This document shows positions 39,713 to 48,332 of a DNA stretch of 64,000 bases, in pieces (position 1 is the first letter of the stretch; each line of letters opens with the position of its first letter). A program made the position numbers and the translations under genes. The notes beneath the pieces were generated by a model. That model was given only the letters and a program-made list of their open reading frames with translations. It did no database searches and was not told the DNA's origin. Source of the stretch: Streptomyces lavendofoliae (GTDB lineage Bacteria; Actinomycetota; Actinomycetes; Streptomycetales; Streptomycetaceae). The stretch lies in NCBI RefSeq assembly GCF_014649735.1, contig NZ_BMTP01000015.1, positions 123,707 through 187,706 on the forward strand, read 5' to 3'.

Positions 39713-42700
39713 ATGGGGGGCATGGCCAGGACTGCGCTCGACTCCTTCTCCCCCGCGACCCGCGGCTGGTTCACGGGGGCCTTCAGCGCGCCCACCGCGG
39801 CCCAGGAGGGTGCCTGGCGTGCGATCGGGGAGGGCGCGGACGTCCTGGTCGTCGCGCCGACCGGGTCCGGCAAGACGCTGGCCGCGTTCCTGGCCTCGCT
39901 GGACCGGCTGGCGTCCACCCCGCCGCCCGCCGACCCCAAGAAGCGCTGCCGTGTGCTGTACGTCTCCCCGCTCAAGGCCCTGGCCGTCGACGTGGAGCGC
40001 AACCTGCGCAGTCCGCTGACCGGCATCCGCCAGGAGTCCGTCCGGCTGGGGCTGCCCGAGCCGGACGTACGGGTGGGCATCCGCTCGGGCGACACCCCGG
40101 CCGCCGAGCGCCGTTCGCTCGCGACCAGGCCGCCGGACATCCTGATCACCACGCCCGAGTCGCTGTTCCTGATGCTTACCTCGGCCACGCGGGACGCGCT
40201 GTCCGGCGTCGAGACGGTGATCCTGGACGAGGTGCACGCGGTGGCCGGCACCAAGCGGGGCGCCCATCTGGCGCTGTCCCTGGAGCGGCTCGACGAGCTG
40301 CTGCCGCGCCCGGCCCGCCGCATCGGCCTCTCCGCGACCGTGCGCCCGGTGGACGAAGTCGCCCGGTACCTGTCGCCGCAGCGCCGGGTGGAGATCGTCC
40401 AGCCCGCCTCGGGCAAGGAGTTCGACCTGTCCGTGGTCGTCCCGGTCGAGGACCTGGGCGAGCTGGGAGGGGCGCCCGCGAAGGACACGGACCAGGCCGA
40501 GCGCCCGTCGATCTGGCCGCACGTCGAGGAGCGGATCGCCGACCTCGTCCAGGCGCACCGGTCGACGATCGTCTTCGCCAACTCGCGGCGGCTGGCCGAG
40601 CGACTGTGCAACCGGCTCAACGAGATCGCCTACGAGCGGGCCACCGGGGAGTCCCTCCCCGAGGACCGGTCGCCCGCCGAGGTGATGGCGCAGTCCGGTG
40701 CCGCGCAGGGCGCACCGCCCCTGCTGGCCCGGGCGCACCACGGCTCGGTGTCCAAGGAGCAGCGGGCGCTGGTGGAGGAGGACCTCAAGGCGGGCCGTCT
40801 GCCGGCCGTGGTGGCCACCTCCAGCCTGGAGCTGGGCATCGACATGGGCGCGGTCGACCTGGTCGTCCAGGTCGAGTCGCCGCCGTCGGTGGCCTCCGGC
40901 CTCCAGCGCGTCGGACGCGCGGGCCACCAGGTGGGCGCCGTGTCCACGGGCGTGGTGTTCCCCAAGTACCGGGGCGATCTGGTGCAGGCGGCCGTCGTCA
41001 CCGAGCGGATGCGCTCCGGTTCCATCGAGTCGATGCGGATCCCGTCCAACCCGCTGGACGTGCTGGCCCAGCAGCTGGTCGCCATGGTGGCCCTGGACAC
41101 CTGGCAGTTCGACGATCTCCTCGCCCTGGTGCGGCGGGCCGCACCGTTCGCGTCGCTGCCCGAGTCGGCGTTCACCGCCGTCCTGGACATGCTCGCCGGG
41201 CGGTACCCGTCCGACGCGTTCGCGGAGCTGCGCCCGCGCGTGGTGTGGGACCGGGTGACCGGCGCGGTGACCGGCAGGCCCGGCGCGCAGCGCCTCGCCG
41301 TCACCTCCGGCGGCACGATCCCCGACCGGGGCCTGTTCGGGGTGTTCCTGGCGGGCTCCGACCCCAAGAAGGGCGGCGGCCGGGTCGGCGAGCTCGACGA
41401 GGAGATGGTGTACGAGTCGCGCGTCGGCGACGTGTTCACCCTGGGCACCTCGTCGTGGCGCATCGAGGACATCACACGCGACCGGGTGCTGGTCTCCCCC
41501 GCTCCCGGGGTCCCGGGCCGGCTCCCGTTCTGGAAGGGCGACCAGCTGGGCCGCCCGCTGGAGCTGGGCCGCGCGGTGGGCGCCTTCCTGCGCGAGGTCG
41601 GATCGCTGGCACCGGACGACGCGCGGGCGCGGCTGCTGGCGGCGGGTCTGGACACCTGGGCGGCGGACAACGTCCTGGCGTACCTGGACGAGCAGCGCCA
41701 GGCCTGCGGTCATGTGCCCGACGACCGGACCATTCTGGTGGAGCGGTTCCGCGACGAGCTGGGCGACTGGCGGGTGGTGGTGCACTCGCCGTTCGGCGCG
41801 CAGGTGCACGCGCCCTGGGCGCTGGCCCTCGGTGCCCGGCTCACCGAGCGGTACGGCATGGACGCCCAGGTGATGCACGCCGACGACGGCATCGTGCTGC
41901 GGCTGCCGGACGCGGACCTGATGGGCCTGGATTTGCTCGACCAGGAGCCGGCCGCCCCGGGCAGGGAGTACGACGACGACAAGGCGCCGGTGGGCGCCGC
42001 CGACGTCCTGTTCGACAAGGACGAGGTCGACCGGATCGTGACCGACCAGGTCGGCGGTTCGGCGCTGTTCGCCTCCCGGTTCCGCGAGTGCGCGGCCCGC
42101 GCCCTGCTGCTCCCGCGCCGCACTCCGGGCAGGCGCACTCCCCTGTGGCAGCAGCGGCAGCGTGCCGCGCAGCTGCTCCAGGTGGCGAGCGAGTTCGGTT
42201 CGTTCCCCATCGTCCTTGAAGCGGTCCGGGAATGCCTCCAGGACGTTTTCGACGTCCCGGGCCTCAGGGAGCTGATGGGCGACATCGAGTCCCGGCGCGT
42301 CCGGCTGGTGGAGGTCACCACCCGCGAGCCGTCCCCCTTCGCCCGCTCGCTGCTCTTCGGGTACGTGGCCCAGTTCCTGTACGAGGGCGACTCCCCGCTC
42401 GCCGAGCGGCGGGCCGCCGCGCTGTCGCTGGACTCCCGGCTCCTGTCGGAGCTGCTCGGGCAGGCCGAGCTGCGCGAGCTGCTCGACGCGGACGTGCTGG
42501 CCGAGCTGGAGGGCGAGCTCCAGTGGCGCACCGAGGACCGGCGGGTGAAGGACGTGGAGGGCGTGGCCGACCTGCTGCGGGTCCTCGGTCCGCTCACGGA
42601 CGCCGAGCTCGCCGAGCGCGGTGCCGACGCGGAGTGGCCGCGGCACCTGGCGCGGACCCGCCGGGCGATCCAGGTGCGTATCGCGGGCGCCGACCACTGG

Positions 42701-44341
42701 GCGGCCGTCGAGGACGCGGGCCGGCTGCGCGACGCCCTGGGCACGGCCCTCCCGGTCGGCGTCCCCGAGGCGTTCACCGAGCCGGTCAAGGACCCGCTCG
42801 GCGACCTCCTCGCACGGTACGCGCGCACACACGGCCCCTTCACGTCCGCCCGGGCCGCCGCCCGGTTCGGGCTCGGCTCCGCCGTCACCGACGGTGCCCT
42901 GCACCGCCTGGCCGCCGCCGGACGTGTCGTCCAGGGTGAGTTCCACCCGTCCGGCATCGGCCAGGAGTGGTGCGACGCGGCCGTCCTGCGCCGGCTCCGC
43001 CGCCGGTCGCTCGCCGCCCTCCGGCACGAGCTGGAACCGGTACCGCCGGCCGCTCTCGCCACCTTCCTGCCCCAGTGGCAGCATCTGAGCGGCAACAACC
43101 TGCGCGGGATCGACGGCCTGGCCCGCGCCGTGGAACAGTTGCAGGGCGCGTCCGTCCCCGCCTCCGCCCTGGAGAAGCTGGTCCTGCCCTCCCGCGTGGC
43201 CGGGTACAGCCCCGCCATGCTCGACGAGCTGACCACCACGGGCGAGGTCGTGTGGGCCGGGGCGGGCGCCCTGCCCGGCAAGGACGGCTGGGTCTCGCTC
43301 TACCTGGCCGACGCCGCGCCCCTGCTGCTCCCCCAGCCTCATCCGCTGGAGCTGACCGCCCTGCACGAATCGGTCCTGGCGACGCTCTCCGGCGGGTACG
43401 GCCTGTTCTTCCGCCAGATCGCCGACCAGGTCCGTGCCACCACTCATCCCGAAGCCACCGACCCCCAGCTGGCCGACGCGCTGTGGGACCTCGCCTGGTC
43501 GGGCCGGCTGACCAACGACACGCTGGCGCCGCTGCGCTCCCTGCTCGGCTCGGGCCGTACGGCGGGCTCCACCGCCCACCGCGCCAAGCGCACCGTCCCG
43601 CGCGGCCGGTACGGCACCCTGACCGCCGCCGCCCGCACGGCCTCCCGTTCCGGCCCGCCCACCGTCAGCGGCCGCTGGGCCCTCCTCCCGCCGCCGGAGC
43701 CGGAGCCCACCCACCGGGCCCACGCCCTGGCGCGCACCCTGCTGGACCGGCACGGCGTGGTCACGCGCGGCGCGGTGGCCGCCGAGGGTGTGGAGGGCGG
43801 CTTCTCGGCGACGTACCGCGTCCTGTCCGCCTTCGAGGACACCGGCCAGGCCCGGCGCGGCTACGTCGTCGAGGGGCTCGGAGCGGCCCAGTTCGCCATG
43901 GACGGGGCCGTCGACCGCCTCCGCGCGGCGGCCAACGCCCGTGACCGGGCCGAGCCGGGCGCCGCCCCGCGCGCGGTCGTCCTCGCCGCGGCCGACCCGG
44001 CGAACGCGTACGGCGCGGCCCTCCCCTGGCCGGAGCCCCCCGCCGGCGCCGGCCACAAACCCGGCCGCAAGGCGGGCGCCCTCGTCGTCCTCGTCGACGG
44101 CGAACTCACCCTCTACGTGGAGCGGGGCGGCAAGTCCGTGCTGTCCTGGGCGGACGAGCCGGACGATCCGGCCCTCGGGGCCGCCGCCGAGGCCCTCGCG
44201 GCAGCCGCCCGGGCCGGTTCCCTCGGCACCGTCACGGTGGAGCGGATCAACGGCGGCGCGGCCCTGACCTCCCCCCTGTCCCGCTCACTGGAAACGGCGG
44301 GCTTCCACGCGACCCCGCGCGGTCTGCGCCTGCGCGCCTGA
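39713..44341 (+). CDS. lhr: ATP-dependent helicase Lhr (large)
   Basis: 1542 aa. The largest actinobacterial superfamily-2 helicase, a 3'-5' DNA/RNA translocase thought to act in repair. Walker A APTGSGKT is near residues 48-55, DEVH near 172-175 (ILDEVHAVAGTKRGAH), motif III GLSATVRP, motif IV SLELGIDMG and motif VI QRVGRAGHQ. The Lhr core winged helix and the long Lhr-C-terminal domain (WCDAAVLRRLRRRSLAALR and onward) follow, full length. ATG 39713 has GGGGTG upstream; ATG 39722 is also in frame. Nei-family glycosylase follows 111 nt later on the same strand, a common pairing in Streptomyces. Confidence 0.95.
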   Translation: MGGMARTALDSFSPATRGWFTGAFSAPTAAQEGAWRAIGEGADVLVVAPTGSGKTLAAFLASLDRLASTPPPADPKKRCRVLYVSPLKALAVDVERNLRSPLTGIRQESVRLGLPEPDVRVGIRSGDTPAAERRSLATRPPDILITTPESLFLMLTSATRDALSGVETVILDEVHAVAGTKRGAHLALSLERLDELLPRPARRIGLSATVRPVDEVARYLSPQRRVEIVQPASGKEFDLSVVVPVEDLGELGGAPAKDTDQAERPSIWPHVEERIADLVQAHRSTIVFANSRRLAERLCNRLNEIAYERATGESLPEDRSPAEVMAQSGAAQGAPPLLARAHHGSVSKEQRALVEEDLKAGRLPAVVATSSLELGIDMGAVDLVVQVESPPSVASGLQRVGRAGHQVGAVSTGVVFPKYRGDLVQAAVVTERMRSGSIESMRIPSNPLDVLAQQLVAMVALDTWQFDDLLALVRRAAPFASLPESAFTAVLDMLAGRYPSDAFAELRPRVVWDRVTGAVTGRPGAQRLAVTSGGTIPDRGLFGVFLAGSDPKKGGGRVGELDEEMVYESRVGDVFTLGTSSWRIEDITRDRVLVSPAPGVPGRLPFWKGDQLGRPLELGRAVGAFLREVGSLAPDDARARLLAAGLDTWAADNVLAYLDEQRQACGHVPDDRTILVERFRDELGDWRVVVHSPFGAQVHAPWALALGARLTERYGMDAQVMHADDGIVLRLPDADLMGLDLLDQEPAAPGREYDDDKAPVGAADVLFDKDEVDRIVTDQVGGSALFASRFRECAARALLLPRRTPGRRTPLWQQRQRAAQLLQVASEFGSFPIVLEAVRECLQDVFDVPGLRELMGDIESRRVRLVEVTTREPSPFARSLLFGYVAQFLYEGDSPLAERRAAALSLDSRLLSELLGQAELRELLDADVLAELEGELQWRTEDRRVKDVEGVADLLRVLGPLTDAELAERGADAEWPRHLARTRRAIQVRIAGADHWAAVEDAGRLRDALGTALPVGVPEAFTEPVKDPLGDLLARYARTHGPFTSARAAARFGLGSAVTDGALHRLAAAGRVVQGEFHPSGIGQEWCDAAVLRRLRRRSLAALRHELEPVPPAALATFLPQWQHLSGNNLRGIDGLARAVEQLQGASVPASALEKLVLPSRVAGYSPAMLDELTTTGEVVWAGAGALPGKDGWVSLYLADAAPLLLPQPHPLELTALHESVLATLSGGYGLFFRQIADQVRATTHPEATDPQLADALWDLAWSGRLTNDTLAPLRSLLGSGRTAGSTAHRAKRTVPRGRYGTLTAAARTASRSGPPTVSGRWALLPPPEPEPTHRAHALARTLLDRHGVVTRGAVAAEGVEGGFSATYRVLSAFEDTGQARRGYVVEGLGAAQFAMDGAVDRLRAAANARDRAEPGAAPRAVVLAAADPANAYGAALPWPEPPAGAGHKPGRKAGALVVLVDGELTLYVERGGKSVLSWADEPDDPALGAAAEALAAAARAGSLGTVTVERINGGAALTSPLSRSLETAGFHATPRGLRLRA

Positions 44342-44452
44342 CCCGCAGCGCGCACCCGGACCACGCACCCGGCCGTGTCCACCCCGCGCACTGGGCCCGC
44401 GCGTCCGCCCCCGACCCGGCCCCCACCGCCGCGCGTCCCGCATGATGGAGCC

Positions 44453-45265
44453 ATGCCCGAAGGAGACACCATCTGGCTGACCGCCCGTCGCCTGCACACC
44501 GCCCTCGCGGGCAAGCTCCTGACGCGCTCGGACCTCCGCGTCCCGCGTCTGGCGACCGTCGACGTCACCGGCCGGACCCTGCTCGACGTGACCCCGCGCG
44601 GCAAGCACCTCCTCACCCGCATCGAGGGCGGCCTCACCCTCCACTCCCACCTCCGGATGGACGGCTCCTGGCGCCTCTACACCCCCGGGGAGCGCTGGAA
44701 CGGCGGACCCGACCACCAGATCAGGGCCATCCTCGGGACCGACACCCACACCGCCGTCGGCTACCGCCTCCCGGTCCTCGAGCTGATCCGCACGAGCGAG
44801 GAGCCGTCCGTCGTGGGCCACCTCGGCCCCGACCTCCTGGGCCCGGACTGGGACGCCGAGGAGGCCGTGCGCCGGGTGTGCGCCGATCCCGCGCGGCCCC
44901 TGGGCGAGGCCCTCCTCGACCAGCGGAATCTCGCGGGCATCGGCAACGTCTACAAGTGCGAGCTGGCGTTCATGGCCAGGGTCACGCCCTGGCTCCCGGT
45001 CGGAGAACTGCCGCCGGGCGTCCCCGAGAAGCTGGTCGCCGCCGCCCACCGCCTTTTGGAGGCGAACAAGGAGCGCTTCGACCGCCGGACGATCCTCACC
45101 ACCGACCGCCCGGACCGGAAGCTGTACGTGTACAGCCGTAAGAACCACCCCTGTTACCGCTGCGGCACCCTCGTCCGCCGCCAGGACGAGGTCGGACGGG
45201 ACCGGGTGTCCTACTGGTGCCCCGGCTGCCAGTCCGGTCCCGGTCCGGACGGCCGGCCGGGCTGA
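44453..45265 (+). CDS. Fpg/Nei-family DNA glycosylase
   Basis: 270 aa. An endonuclease VIII-like glycosylase/AP lyase that removes oxidised bases. The N-terminus MPEGDTIWLTARRL supplies the catalytic Pro2 and Glu3. The helix-two-turn-helix LLDQRNLAGIGNVYKCE and the C-terminal zinc finger CYRCG..YWCPGC are intact. GGAG lies just before the ATG. It may be co-transcribed with lhr. Confidence 0.93.
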   Translation: MPEGDTIWLTARRLHTALAGKLLTRSDLRVPRLATVDVTGRTLLDVTPRGKHLLTRIEGGLTLHSHLRMDGSWRLYTPGERWNGGPDHQIRAILGTDTHTAVGYRLPVLELIRTSEEPSVVGHLGPDLLGPDWDAEEAVRRVCADPARPLGEALLDQRNLAGIGNVYKCELAFMARVTPWLPVGELPPGVPEKLVAAAHRLLEANKERFDRRTILTTDRPDRKLYVYSRKNHPCYRCGTLVRRQDEVGRDRVSYWCPGCQSGPGPDGRPG

Positions 45266-45302
45266 CGGGCCGCCGGACGACGTACGGCCGGCGCCCGCTC
45301 CC

Positions 45303-45590
45303 TCACGACCGCCCGGGGCGTACCGCGTCCGAACGGCGGCGCAGCCACGCGGTGACGCCCCGCGTCACCGGCGACGGGGTACCCCCGGCCGTCGCGGGGT
45401 TCGTACGGGCCGAGGCCACGTGGACGGGCAGCAAACTCAGGCCCCAACCGCCGGCCGCGACGGTCGCTTCCACCATCCCGGCCTGTCCGGGCGCCAGCGC
45501 CAGTCTCAGCACCGCCCACCACCACAGCCCGCCCACCACGACTACCAGCACCATTGCGAGCGCCGGCAGCGGAACTCGTCGCCGTACCAT
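45303..45590 (-). CDS. Small membrane protein, unknown
   Basis: 95 aa with an N-terminal hydrophobic segment (LALAMVLVVVVGGLWWWAVL-like, about residues 9-28) and a second weaker one (VEATVAAGGWGLSLLPVHVA); the C-terminus is basic. GGAGGAGG precedes the ATG by 5 nt, an excellent ribosome site, which is the main reason to accept the gene. No family is recognised. Confidence 0.65.
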   Translation of the reverse strand: MVRRRVPLPALAMVLVVVVGGLWWWAVLRLALAPGQAGMVEATVAAGGWGLSLLPVHVASARTNPATAGGTPSPVTRGVTAWLRRRSDAVRPGRS

Positions 45591-45900
45591 CGCCGCCTCC
45601 TCCGGTCGACGCTAGACCGGGACGATCACAGGACGGGAGGGCGTACCGTTGCGCGCCTCCGGCGTACGCCGGGCGCTCGGCACACCCTCCCGTTCATCCG
45701 CGTCCCGTCCCGCGCTCAGGGCGTGTCTTTCGGATCTTGCCGGGCTCGCGTGCCCCGGCACGCGCGTCCGCGGCGTTGTCGTCGGTCGCCCATGCTCCGC
45801 AGTGGCTCCCTCCGACGCCTCGCATCCGCACGCACCGGACCCCGCTCCCTGATCCGGCCTGATCCAAAAGACACGCCCTAGTCCTCAGCGCTCGACGGGT
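45591..45900. other. Intergenic region with MITE-like element
   Basis: 310 bp with no supported gene; 45718-45880 is the inverted-repeat element listed next. The remainder is ordinary GC-rich spacer. Confidence 0.6.
45718..45880. mobile_element. MITE-like element with 19-bp terminal inverted repeats
   Basis: The left end AGGGCGTGTCTTTCGGATC (45718-45736) and the right end, read in reverse, AGGGCGTGTCTTTTGGATC (45879-45861), match at 18 of 19 positions. The 163-bp element has no transposase. Such ends occur on Streptomyces insertion sequences, so this looks like a non-autonomous derivative. The right border reads CCCTAG, compatible with insertion at a CTAG-type site; target duplication is not clear. 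Confidence 0.7.
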
Positions 45901-46386
45901 TCACGGGTTGTCCGCCTGGCGGCTCTCCGCCTGGAACATCCACGCGTGCTTCTCGAGGTCCGCGGTGAGGGCGATGAGCAGGTCCTGCGACACCGGGTCG
46001 GGCTTGTCGGTGGTCTCGATGCGCTCCCTCATACGGCCGATCACCACGACGAGCGCGTCCACCATGATCTGTACCGCTTCGTCGTCCTTAATCCAGCCCG
46101 TCGGCACGTTCTTGATGGCCGTGCTGGACGCGACCGTCGAGGCCCGCCCGTCCGGGGTGACGCCGAGGGCCGACGCGCGCTCCGCCATGACGTCGGAGTG
46201 CTGGCGGGCGGTGGCCACGACCTCGTCCAGCTGCAGGTGGATCGAGCGGAAACGCGGACCGACCACGTTCCAGTGCACCTGCTTGGCCACGAGGGACAGG
46301 TCCACGGCGTCGATCAACGCGCCCTGCAGGGCTTCACCGACCACCTTCAGGTCGGCGTCGGACAGCGGGCTCTTCACGACAGACAT
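45901..46386 (-). CDS. dps: Dps-family DNA-binding ferritin
   Basis: 161 aa. A dodecameric mini-ferritin that oxidises and stores iron and protects DNA. Ferroxidase ligands are placed as His38 (KQVHWNV), His50, Asp65 and Glu69, with the usual 12-residue spacing of the histidines. ATG 46386 (MSVVKSPLSDADL) has GGAGG 7 nt upstream; the frame continues to 46437 without reason. It has no long lysine tail. Streptomycetes have several Dps proteins and this one is of the type next to clgR. Confidence 0.92.
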   Translation of the reverse strand: MSVVKSPLSDADLKVVGEALQGALIDAVDLSLVAKQVHWNVVGPRFRSIHLQLDEVVATARQHSDVMAERASALGVTPDGRASTVASSTAIKNVPTGWIKDDEAVQIMVDALVVVIGRMRERIETTDKPDPVSQDLLIALTADLEKHAWMFQAESRQADNP

Positions 46387-46476
46387 TCCGAATCCTCCGT
46401 TCTCGGCGTGCGGCGGGAGCACACGCCCGACCACCATTACACAAACGACCTAAAACGGGCATTCGGAGTAAACGAA

Positions 46477-46512
46477 AGCCCCGGTCGGCCATTCGGGTAC
46501 CCGACCGGGGCT
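46477..46512. terminator. Hairpin between clgR and dps
   Basis: 12-bp perfect stem, AGCCCCGGTCGG (46477-46488) against 46501-46512, with a 12-nt loop. It can stop read-through from clgR into dps. Confidence 0.75.
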
Positions 46513-46565
46513 CAGCCCAAAACGTGCACGTGCCAAGAAAGTCCTCACGCGCCCTGTGACAGCGG

Positions 46566-46597
46566 TGCCGTGAGCGCACTTGCACGCGCTCACGGCA
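46566..46597 (-). terminator. Terminator immediately after clgR
   Basis: 12-bp perfect stem, TGCCGTGAGCGC (46566-46577) against 46586-46597, with an 8-nt loop, 46 nt past the clgR stop. Confidence 0.75.
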
Positions 46598-46643
46598 ACA
46601 CACCCACGGGAACAACCGACGAAGAGGCCGCCGACGAGAACGC

Positions 46644-47027
46644 TCAGGCGGCGACGACGTCCACCGCCTCCGCTGGTGCCTTGATGGTCACCCGCTCGGT
46701 CGGCACACCCGCCACCGACGTCACGGAGACAGAATTGAGCATCGGGCGTACTGGTGCCGGCACCGGCTCGCTCGCCGCTGCCGATTCGGCCAGCTCAGCC
46801 AGCGAGAGTTCGTCGCTCACCTCTCGCATGAGCTCGGACATCCGTACGTCAAGCGCGTCGCAGATCGCGGAGAGCAGCTCGGAGGAAGCCTCCTTCTGCC
46901 CCCGCTCCACCTCGGAGAGATAGCCGAGCGAAACTCGGGCGGACGAGGAGACTTCGCGCAGAGTACGGCCCTGGCGCTGGCGCTGCCGACGCAGCACGTC
47001 ACCCAACAGGCGACGGAGCAGAATCAT
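46644..47027 (-). CDS. clgR: ClgR-type transcriptional regulator
   Basis: 127 aa. An XRE-family helix-turn-helix (LLGDVLRRQRQRQGRTLREV..ARVSLGYLSEVERGQKEASSE) that in actinobacteria activates clp and lon protease genes. The C-terminus ends VDVVAA; the two terminal alanines are the kind of signal that makes ClgR and PopR substrates of ClpP, giving feedback. The neighbourhood (cinA, pgsA, rimO, ftsK) matches the corynebacterial and mycobacterial clgR locus. ATG 47027 has GGGAG upstream. A ClgR box before its own gene was not recognised. Confidence 0.82.
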   Translation of the reverse strand: MILLRRLLGDVLRRQRQRQGRTLREVSSSARVSLGYLSEVERGQKEASSELLSAICDALDVRMSELMREVSDELSLAELAESAAASEPVPAPVRPMLNSVSVTSVAGVPTERVTIKAPAEAVDVVAA

Positions 47028-47136
47028 CGGTGGCTCCCTCCTCGGACCGTGTAGCCGCATCCTTCACGCCCCACCGTACCGCCTCGCGCTGCGGCCGTGC
47101 GGGGAGCGATGACGTGTTCACTCAGGGCTGCAAACA

Positions 47137-47658
47137 TCAGTTCCCCCCGTTCTGTTCCGTATCCTGTGCCCGCGCGTTGTCCGAGAGTTCGCCCACGAGC
47201 AGTTCCAGCACGCTCCGTACACTCTCTCTACGAATTTCCGCACGGTCGCCGTTCAATCGCAGTGCGGTCACTTTGCCCGCACCGAGGGCCCCGCCGGCCG
47301 GCCCGCAGACGGCCACGTACACCGTGCCCACGGGCTGTCCGTCCTGCGGCTCGGGCCCCGCCACTCCGGTGGTCGCGATCCCCCACCCGGCCGCGAGCCG
47401 GTCCCGCACACCCGCCGCCATCTGCAGCGCCACGTCCGGGTCGACCGCCCCGCGGCGCTCCAGCAAGGCCCCGTCAACGCCGAGCAGATCCCGCTTCAGC
47501 GCGGTCGCGTACGCCGTCACCGACCCCCGGAAGGACTTCGAGGCGCCGGGCACGGACGTCAGTTCCGCCGCCACCAGGCCACCGGTGAGCGACTCGGCGA
47601 CAGCGACCGTCTGGTGACTCTCCGCAAGGAGGGCCAGAGCGCGCGCCGCCGCCGTCAT
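47137..47658 (-). CDS. CinA-family C-terminal domain protein (NMN deamidase type)
   Basis: 173 aa. Only the CinA C-terminal domain (PncC-like nicotinamide-nucleotide amidohydrolase) is present: VAVAESLTGGLVAAELTSVP, ASKSFRGSVTAYATALKRDLL and GIATTGVAGPEPQDGQPVGT. The N-terminal MoCF domain is missing, as usual in actinobacteria. Its start overlaps the pgsA stop by 4 bp (ATGA). Role: probably recycling of NMN to nicotinate mononucleotide. Confidence 0.9.
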   Translation of the reverse strand: MTAAARALALLAESHQTVAVAESLTGGLVAAELTSVPGASKSFRGSVTAYATALKRDLLGVDGALLERRGAVDPDVALQMAAGVRDRLAAGWGIATTGVAGPEPQDGQPVGTVYVAVCGPAGGALGAGKVTALRLNGDRAEIRRESVRSVLELLVGELSDNARAQDTEQNGGN

Positions 47659-48332
47659 CGTCCGGGCTCCGTCCCGGAGCGCGGTCGCGCCCGCTCGGCG
47701 GCGAGTCCCTGGCGTCGCAGGACCACCGCCTGCCGCACGTAGTCGAGCCCGGTCACGACCGTCAGCACGACGGCCACCGCCATCACCCAAAAGCGTAGGG
47801 TCGCCAGCGGCCCGGTCAGGGCCAGGACGTACATTCCGACCGCCATGCCCTGGGCCAGCGTCTTCATCTTGCCGCCGCGACTGGCCGGAATCACACCGTG
47901 CCGGATCACCCAGAACCGCATCAGGGTGATGGCCAGCTCGCGGAAGAGGATCACCCCGGTCACCCACCAGGGCAGGTCACCGAGGGCCGAGAGGCAGATC
48001 AGCCCGGCCGCCATGATCGCCTTGTCGGCGATGGGGTCGGCGATCTTCCCGAAGTCCGTGACCAGGTTGTACGCACGGGCCAGGTGGCCGTCGAAGATGT
48101 CGGTGATCATGGCGACGGCGAACGCCGCCCACGCCCAGGCGCGCCACGCCGGGTCGTAGCCGCCGTCCTGGAGCAGGAGCACCACGAACGCCGGCACGAG
48201 CACCAGCCGCACCATGGTGAGGATGTTGGCGATGTTCCACAGGCTGGCCTGATTGACGGCCGCAGCTCCCAGCTTGCCGCCGGGCGCCGGCCTACCCGTA
48301 CCGCCCGCAGCGGATGCCGGGGCTCCGGTCAT
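47655..48332 (-). CDS. pgsA: CDP-diacylglycerol--glycerol-3-phosphate phosphatidyltransferase
   Basis: 225 aa. An integral membrane CDP-alcohol phosphatidyltransferase that makes phosphatidylglycerophosphate. The catalytic DxxDGxxARxxxxxxxxGxxxDxxxD motif reads DIFDGHLARAYNLVTDFGK then IADPIADK. Several membrane helices follow. It is coupled by ATGA overlaps to rimO upstream and cinA downstream, so the three form one operon. The N-terminal 25 residues are Gly/Ala/Pro-rich. Confidence 0.9.
   Translation of the reverse strand: MTGAPASAAGGTGRPAPGGKLGAAAVNQASLWNIANILTMVRLVLVPAFVVLLLQDGGYDPAWRAWAWAAFAVAMITDIFDGHLARAYNLVTDFGKIADPIADKAIMAAGLICLSALGDLPWWVTGVILFRELAITLMRFWVIRHGVIPASRGGKMKTLAQGMAVGMYVLALTGPLATLRFWVMAVAVVLTVVTGLDYVRQAVVLRRQGLAAERARPRSGTEPGR

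Noticed and set aside
39695..44056. A 1453-codon minus-strand frame opposite lhr
   Set aside because: Low-information Arg/Gly/Val sequence with no motif; the plus strand encodes a clear Lhr helicase over the same region.
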